Shown piece after piece: positions 60,469 to 64,000 of a stretch of DNA of 64,000 bases. A program made the translations under genes and the position numbers. The stretch's first letter is position 1. Each line of letters starts with the position of its first letter. The notes beneath the pieces are model-generated. The model was given only the letters and a program-made list of their open reading frames with translations, did no database searches and was not told the DNA's origin. The stretch covers positions 1,361,501 through 1,425,500 of the forward strand of contig NZ_JACGXA010000001.1 of the NCBI RefSeq assembly GCF_014138045.1, written 5' to 3'. The stretch comes from Nocardioides ginsengisegetis (GTDB taxonomy: Bacteria; Actinomycetota; Actinomycetes; Propionibacteriales; Nocardioidaceae).

Positions 60469-61826
60469 GTCGGGCCCGGCTCCTGAGTCCGTCGCGGGCG
60501 CTCGTGGCCGCGGTGGCGGTCGCCCTGCTCGCCGCGTGGCTCGCCACCGGGACGACCCGCTCCGGCTGGACCGTCTCCACCCTGGCCAACGACCCGAACA
60601 CCACGAGGGCGGCTTCGCTCGCCTTCACCCACACCTACGGGTCGACGTCCTGCTCGGCGGGGCCTCGCGTCGCCGGGACCCAGGCCTGCTCGGGCTCGAT
60701 CGTGGGGTCGGACACGATCAGCAACTCGGGCGATCTGGGGACTGGCCGTCTCTCCGCTGCGGTGAAAGCTGCGTCGTGCGCACCTGTTCAGCTTGGTAAC
60801 GCCAAGTCCGGCACCAACCCGCTGCTGCCCCGCTATGCAGCAGCCTTCCGGGCTGGCGGGCCGATGACCGGCTCGAGTGCGATCTCGCTGGACGGCTCGA
60901 GTGCGTATGCCGCGTCCGTCGTTCAGCAGACGACGCCCTCAGGGTTCAGCCTCGGAGCTGCTTACGGATGGGGAGTCTGGTTCAAGACCACCAGCACGGC
61001 CGGGGGAGCCATGTTCGGGTTCACCGACAAACCCGACAACACGAGCACGGCCAACGCGGATCACCTCCTGTACATGGACGGGGCTGGCCACATCGGGTTC
61101 GGATACAGCGCGACGGCGTCGACGGGAACCTCGCCGGGCTCCTACAACAACGGCTCGTGGCACTTCGCGTACGTCCGCGTGGAGGTCACTCAGGTGGTCG
61201 TCACCCTCACGACGTGGACTCTCTACGTCGACGGAGCCTCGGTGGCCTCTGTCGGTGGGGCTGGTCTGGGCGGTGGCAGTTCCACCGGCTACTGGCACCT
61301 CGGATGGTCCCCTCTGTCGGCGCGCACCTACGGGACCGGACTGAGCAACTACTTCACGGGATCGCTGTCGAACTTCGTCGTCTTCCACGCGAGCCCAGCG
61401 CCGGACGCGGTGCCCAACCCCTCATCCCAGACGGCCTTCGACACGTTCGCCTCCTCGGCCACCGAACAGTGGAGGCTCGACGACACCGGCACCACGACGT
61501 TCGGTGGCAACGTCCCCGGCACGACCGCCTCGCCCTGCACGATGTTCGACGTCACCTGGTCGTTCACCTCGCCGGCGTCGACACCGGTGTCGGGTCTCGC
61601 GCTCGCGACCTTCGCCGACAACTCGTTCCGACCCGTCGCTGCACCAGGCGCTGGGGGCAGTCAGTCGTCGGCGCTGACGGTCAGCCGTGGCTCGACGTAC
61701 GACCCCGACGTCGCGGGTCTGCGCCTCTACGTCCCGATCAGCTGGACCGTCGAGTCCGTGCCGACCGGCAGCTCCTGGTCCCTGGCCTTCGCCTGGACCA
61801 GTGCCGATGCGGTGGTCGTGGCATGA
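60465..61826 (+). CDS. Exported LamG-like domain protein of the fibre cluster
   Basis: 453 residues. N-terminal hydrophobic signal with GTTRSGWTVSTLANDPN, the same motif shape as its two neighbours. Residues about 120-310 form a LamG/concanavalin-like jelly-roll: GFSLGAAYGWGVWFKTTS, HLLYMDGAGHIGFGYS, NNGSWHFAYVRVEV, TLYVDGASVASVGG. A C-terminal beta domain ends with the same YVPISWTVES pattern as the smaller subunits. It may be the tip or adhesive subunit, the LamG part having been inserted into a TasA-like fold. Confidence 0.7.
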   Translation: MSRARLLSPSRALVAAVAVALLAAWLATGTTRSGWTVSTLANDPNTTRAASLAFTHTYGSTSCSAGPRVAGTQACSGSIVGSDTISNSGDLGTGRLSAAVKAASCAPVQLGNAKSGTNPLLPRYAAAFRAGGPMTGSSAISLDGSSAYAASVVQQTTPSGFSLGAAYGWGVWFKTTSTAGGAMFGFTDKPDNTSTANADHLLYMDGAGHIGFGYSATASTGTSPGSYNNGSWHFAYVRVEVTQVVVTLTTWTLYVDGASVASVGGAGLGGGSSTGYWHLGWSPLSARTYGTGLSNYFTGSLSNFVVFHASPAPDAVPNPSSQTAFDTFASSATEQWRLDDTGTTTFGGNVPGTTASPCTMFDVTWSFTSPASTPVSGLALATFADNSFRPVAAPGAGGSQSSALTVSRGSTYDPDVAGLRLYVPISWTVESVPTGSSWSLAFAWTSADAVVVA

Positions 61827-62638
61827 CCTCGCGCCGAGTGAGTCGGGTCGTGAGCCGGTTGCTCCTCGCGGTTCTCGTCCTCGGGCTCGCGTTCGTCGTG
61901 GGATGGCGGGTCACCGGCGGCCACCTCGAACGGGTCGAGTCGCCGTCGATGGGCACCCGCGCGCCGGTCGGGTCGCTGCTGTGGGTGCGCCCCGTCGACG
62001 CAGGTGTCCTCCGAGCCGGTGACTTCATCACCTTCCACCCGCCCGGCCATCCCGAGCAGACCTACAGCCACCTGGTTCGGGCCGTCCACGGCGACGGCAC
62101 GCTGTCGACGCAGGGCGCCATCAGCGGCAAGGACCCCTGGCGCGTGGAGCCGTCCGACGTCGTCGGTCGGGTGGTCCATGTCTGGCGCGGCATCGGCTGG
62201 ATCGTGCAGGCGGCTCCGGTGCTGCTGCTCGGTGCCCTCGTGATCGCCCTTCTGGTGCGAGTCGTCCGGCGGTCGTGGCGGCTCTCGGTCGTGGTCGGCG
62301 GTGCGTCCCTGGCCCTGACCGCGGCGCTGATGATCTACCAGCCCCTCGTCCAGGCAGAGCAGCTCGCGTTCGTGCCGATCGACGGGGGAGGGGCGCGAGC
62401 GTCGTACGTCGGCACCGGCGTCTTTCCCATCCGGATGAGCAGCTGGGATGGCGCCGACGCGGCGGTGGTGCGGAGTGGGCAGGTGGCCAGTGTCGACGTG
62501 CGTCGTGCGGACCCGCACGGGAGCTACGCGGTCAGCATGGACCCGCAGATCCCGGCGTGGTTCTGGGGGCTCCTCGTCGGCCTCAGCTTCCTCCCGGCGG
62601 TGTGGACGACGGTCGTCGGCCCCTCGTCACGCGAGTAA
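61823..62638 (+). CDS. ER-type (SipW-like) signal peptidase I
   Basis: 271 residues. N-terminal membrane anchor, catalytic S42 in ESPSMGTRAP, and H83 in TYSHLVRAV where bacterial type I enzymes have lysine; this is the Ser-His ER/SipW class. Two further membrane helices (about 130-175) and a C-terminal helix make it longer than usual. ATGA-coupled to the exported protein upstream, which it presumably processes. Confidence 0.82.
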   Translation: MTSRRVSRVVSRLLLAVLVLGLAFVVGWRVTGGHLERVESPSMGTRAPVGSLLWVRPVDAGVLRAGDFITFHPPGHPEQTYSHLVRAVHGDGTLSTQGAISGKDPWRVEPSDVVGRVVHVWRGIGWIVQAAPVLLLGALVIALLVRVVRRSWRLSVVVGGASLALTAALMIYQPLVQAEQLAFVPIDGGGARASYVGTGVFPIRMSSWDGADAAVVRSGQVASVDVRRADPHGSYAVSMDPQIPAWFWGLLVGLSFLPAVWTTVVGPSSRE

Positions 62639-62798
62639 CACCCGTCCCACGCCCCGGCCACGCGTGGACAAGTCTTCTCCACAGGAGATCCACGTCTGAG
62701 TAACAACTATGTCTTTCTCCTCGCCTGCACCCGAGAGTCGCCGATAAGGGGCCGCCACTCGGTGAGCTCCTCGGGGACACCGGTGAGGGGCAACCACC

Positions 62799-63377
62799 AT
62801 GAACAAGGCAACCAAGGGCGCACTGGCGGCCGCTGCGGCAGGTTCGCTGCTGCTGGGCGGCGCCGGGTCGCTGGCGTACTGGACGGCAACGGGCGACGTC
62901 AACGGTGGCTCGTTCGCCTCGGGAACCCTGAGCCTGACTGACGGGACGTGCGACCCCGACTGGGTGTACAACACCGGGGCTGCGAGTGAGGGCGACGTCG
63001 TCACGCTCATCGTGCCGGGCGACGAACTGACGAAGCAGTGCACGATGACCTTGGATGCGACGGGTGACAATCTGTCCGCGACCGTGGATGCGCCGAACAC
63101 GGTGACCTACACCCCGGTATCCGGCGCTCCCGGACTCGACCTCACCGTTGCCACCACGTACCAGATCGGGACGGGTGTCCCGGCGGATCCTGCGTTGGGC
63201 GGCGCAGTCACCTCTGCGGACGACGGCAAGACCATCACTGTCACTTACGTGGTCACCGTTCCCTACGGCACCGCGGAGAACGCCACCACGCCGGTGAACG
63301 TCAACAACACGCAGGGAATCACGTCCACCCTGGACACGCTTACGGTCAAGCTCACCCAGGACGACCCGAACAACTGA
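62799..63377 (+). CDS. Alternate-signal exported protein (SipW/TasA-type)
   Basis: 192 residues. Signal GALAAAAAGSLLLGGAGSLA followed by YWTATGDVNGGSFASGTLSL, the classic camelysin/TasA pattern with the AYW motif after the hydrophobic core. The mature domain is beta-rich, with a single Cys pair. GGTGAGGGG ribosome site. It precedes its own signal peptidase gene by 64 bases. Confidence 0.8.
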   Translation: MNKATKGALAAAAAGSLLLGGAGSLAYWTATGDVNGGSFASGTLSLTDGTCDPDWVYNTGAASEGDVVTLIVPGDELTKQCTMTLDATGDNLSATVDAPNTVTYTPVSGAPGLDLTVATTYQIGTGVPADPALGGAVTSADDGKTITVTYVVTVPYGTAENATTPVNVNNTQGITSTLDTLTVKLTQDDPNN

Positions 63378-63441
63378 TCGTCCCCCGCGCTTGCGGGAGG
63401 GACGCCACCATCCGGGTAGGTGATGAAGGGGTGAGCAGTAC

Positions 63442-64000
63442 ATGATCAGAGTCTCCGCGGCCGCTCGCTGGTCGCTAATGGTCGGGTCGTGGTTCGTCAT
63501 GTTGTTTGTCGCCGCGGTGCTGGCCGCGGCGCTGATCGTGCCGCGTCTGGCCGGCGCCACGCCCTACGTCATTGAGACGTCTTCGATGACTCCGACGATG
63601 CCTCCCGGCACCCTGGTGGTGGTTCGCCCAGTTGATCAGGACCAGATCAGACCGGGTGATGTGATCACGTACCAGATCAAGTCCGGAGACCCGACGGTCG
63701 TGACCCACCGCGTCGTTGCTCAAGGCATCGACGCCACGGGACAGTCCCGGTGGCGCACCCAGGGGGACGCCAACGATGCGATGGACGCCGGTTGGGTGCT
63801 GCCCGTCCAGGTCAAAGGCGAGCGCTGGTACGCGATCCCGTACCTCGGATACGTCACCTCGTTCGTCACCGGGCAGCAGCGCGAGGTATTGAGCATCCTG
63901 GTGGTGCTTGGTCTGATCGGGTACGCCGGAGTGAACTTCCTCGGCGCGCTCAAGGAGCGACGACGCAAGCCGGTCGTGCTCCACATCGAGCAGCCGGTTG
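63442..64000 (+). CDS. SipW-like signal peptidase I (3' end missing)
   Basis: 186 residues visible. N-terminal helix, catalytic S48 in IETSSMTPTM, box with VTHRVVAQG giving H89 in place of lysine, and QGDANDAMD (107-115). A C-terminal membrane helix begins near 148. The conserved boxes are closer to Bacillus SipW than those of the enzyme at 61823. Runs off the window. Confidence 0.88.
   Translation, partial: MIRVSAAARWSLMVGSWFVMLFVAAVLAAALIVPRLAGATPYVIETSSMTPTMPPGTLVVVRPVDQDQIRPGDVITYQIKSGDPTVVTHRVVAQGIDATGQSRWRTQGDANDAMDAGWVLPVQVKGERWYAIPYLGYVTSFVTGQQREVLSILVVLGLIGYAGVNFLGALKERRRKPVVLHIEQPV

Overview
The window is chromosomal DNA from a high-GC Actinomycetota, most likely Nocardioides or a close relative (Nocardioidaceae). 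This rests on the very high GC with strong third-position bias, a LexA box of the CGAAC-N4-GTTCG type before recA, an SsgA-like gene, many leaderless TANNNT-N6/7-ATG starts, the actinobacterial thrS-HIT-IMPase-pgsA neighbourhood, and an AICE-type repSA/xis/int element. Species-level assignment is inference.

Layout. 1-6.4 kb: a truncated membrane glycosyltransferase-like gene, divergent from a tightly coupled operon (GT2, DUF2064 transferase, methyltransferase, membrane molybdopterin oxidoreductase, small membrane protein, OmpR-type regulator, sensor kinase). 6.4-11.1 kb: damage-regulated recA-recX, a GNAT enzyme, PPK2, and a HipA-like kinase/DUF3037 pair, ending in a 32-bp-period palindromic array. 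11.2-15 kb, minus strand: sulfate assimilation (leader peptide, sirA, small zinc-ribbon protein, cysH, a tiny coupling ORF, sirohydrochlorin ferrochelatase). 15-26 kb: glyA, a DcuS/DcuR-like system divergent from a dicarboxylate symporter, an AidB-like flavoprotein divergent from a YihY/BrkB protein, a K+ channel, and a MASE1 histidine kinase. 26-32.8 kb: a STAS protein, a small Cys-rich protein, and jetA-jetB-jetC, a Wadjet/MksBEF-type SMC complex with no jetD beside it.

33.3-42.2 kb is an island of about 8.8 kb inserted in the 3' half of a tRNA-Val(GAC) gene. It has 48-bp perfect core repeats inside a 112-bp imperfect repeat, and carries integrase, excisionase and RepSA-like initiator but no visible transfer gene. 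Its left two-thirds is a run of about ten small genes separated by a same-orientation, imperfectly palindromic ~40-bp repeat. The arms of this repeat vary in a compensatory way. This integron-like but non-canonical cassette arrangement is the most unusual structure in the window.

42.2-58.9 kb: a tRNA Gly-Cys-Val operon, a class IV aminotransferase, an SsgA-like gene, tRNA-Val(CAC), a 2310-residue secreted protein made of about 26 Ig-like domains in six four-domain super-repeats, then thrS, HIT, an inositol-phosphatase-like gene, two tandem ABM-like paralogues, an alanine-dehydrogenase-fold gene, a CDP-alcohol phosphatidyltransferase and pdxS. 59-64 kb: exported proteins of SipW/TasA (camelysin) style with two ER-type (Ser-His) signal peptidases, the last running off the window end; this looks like a surface-fibre or matrix locus.
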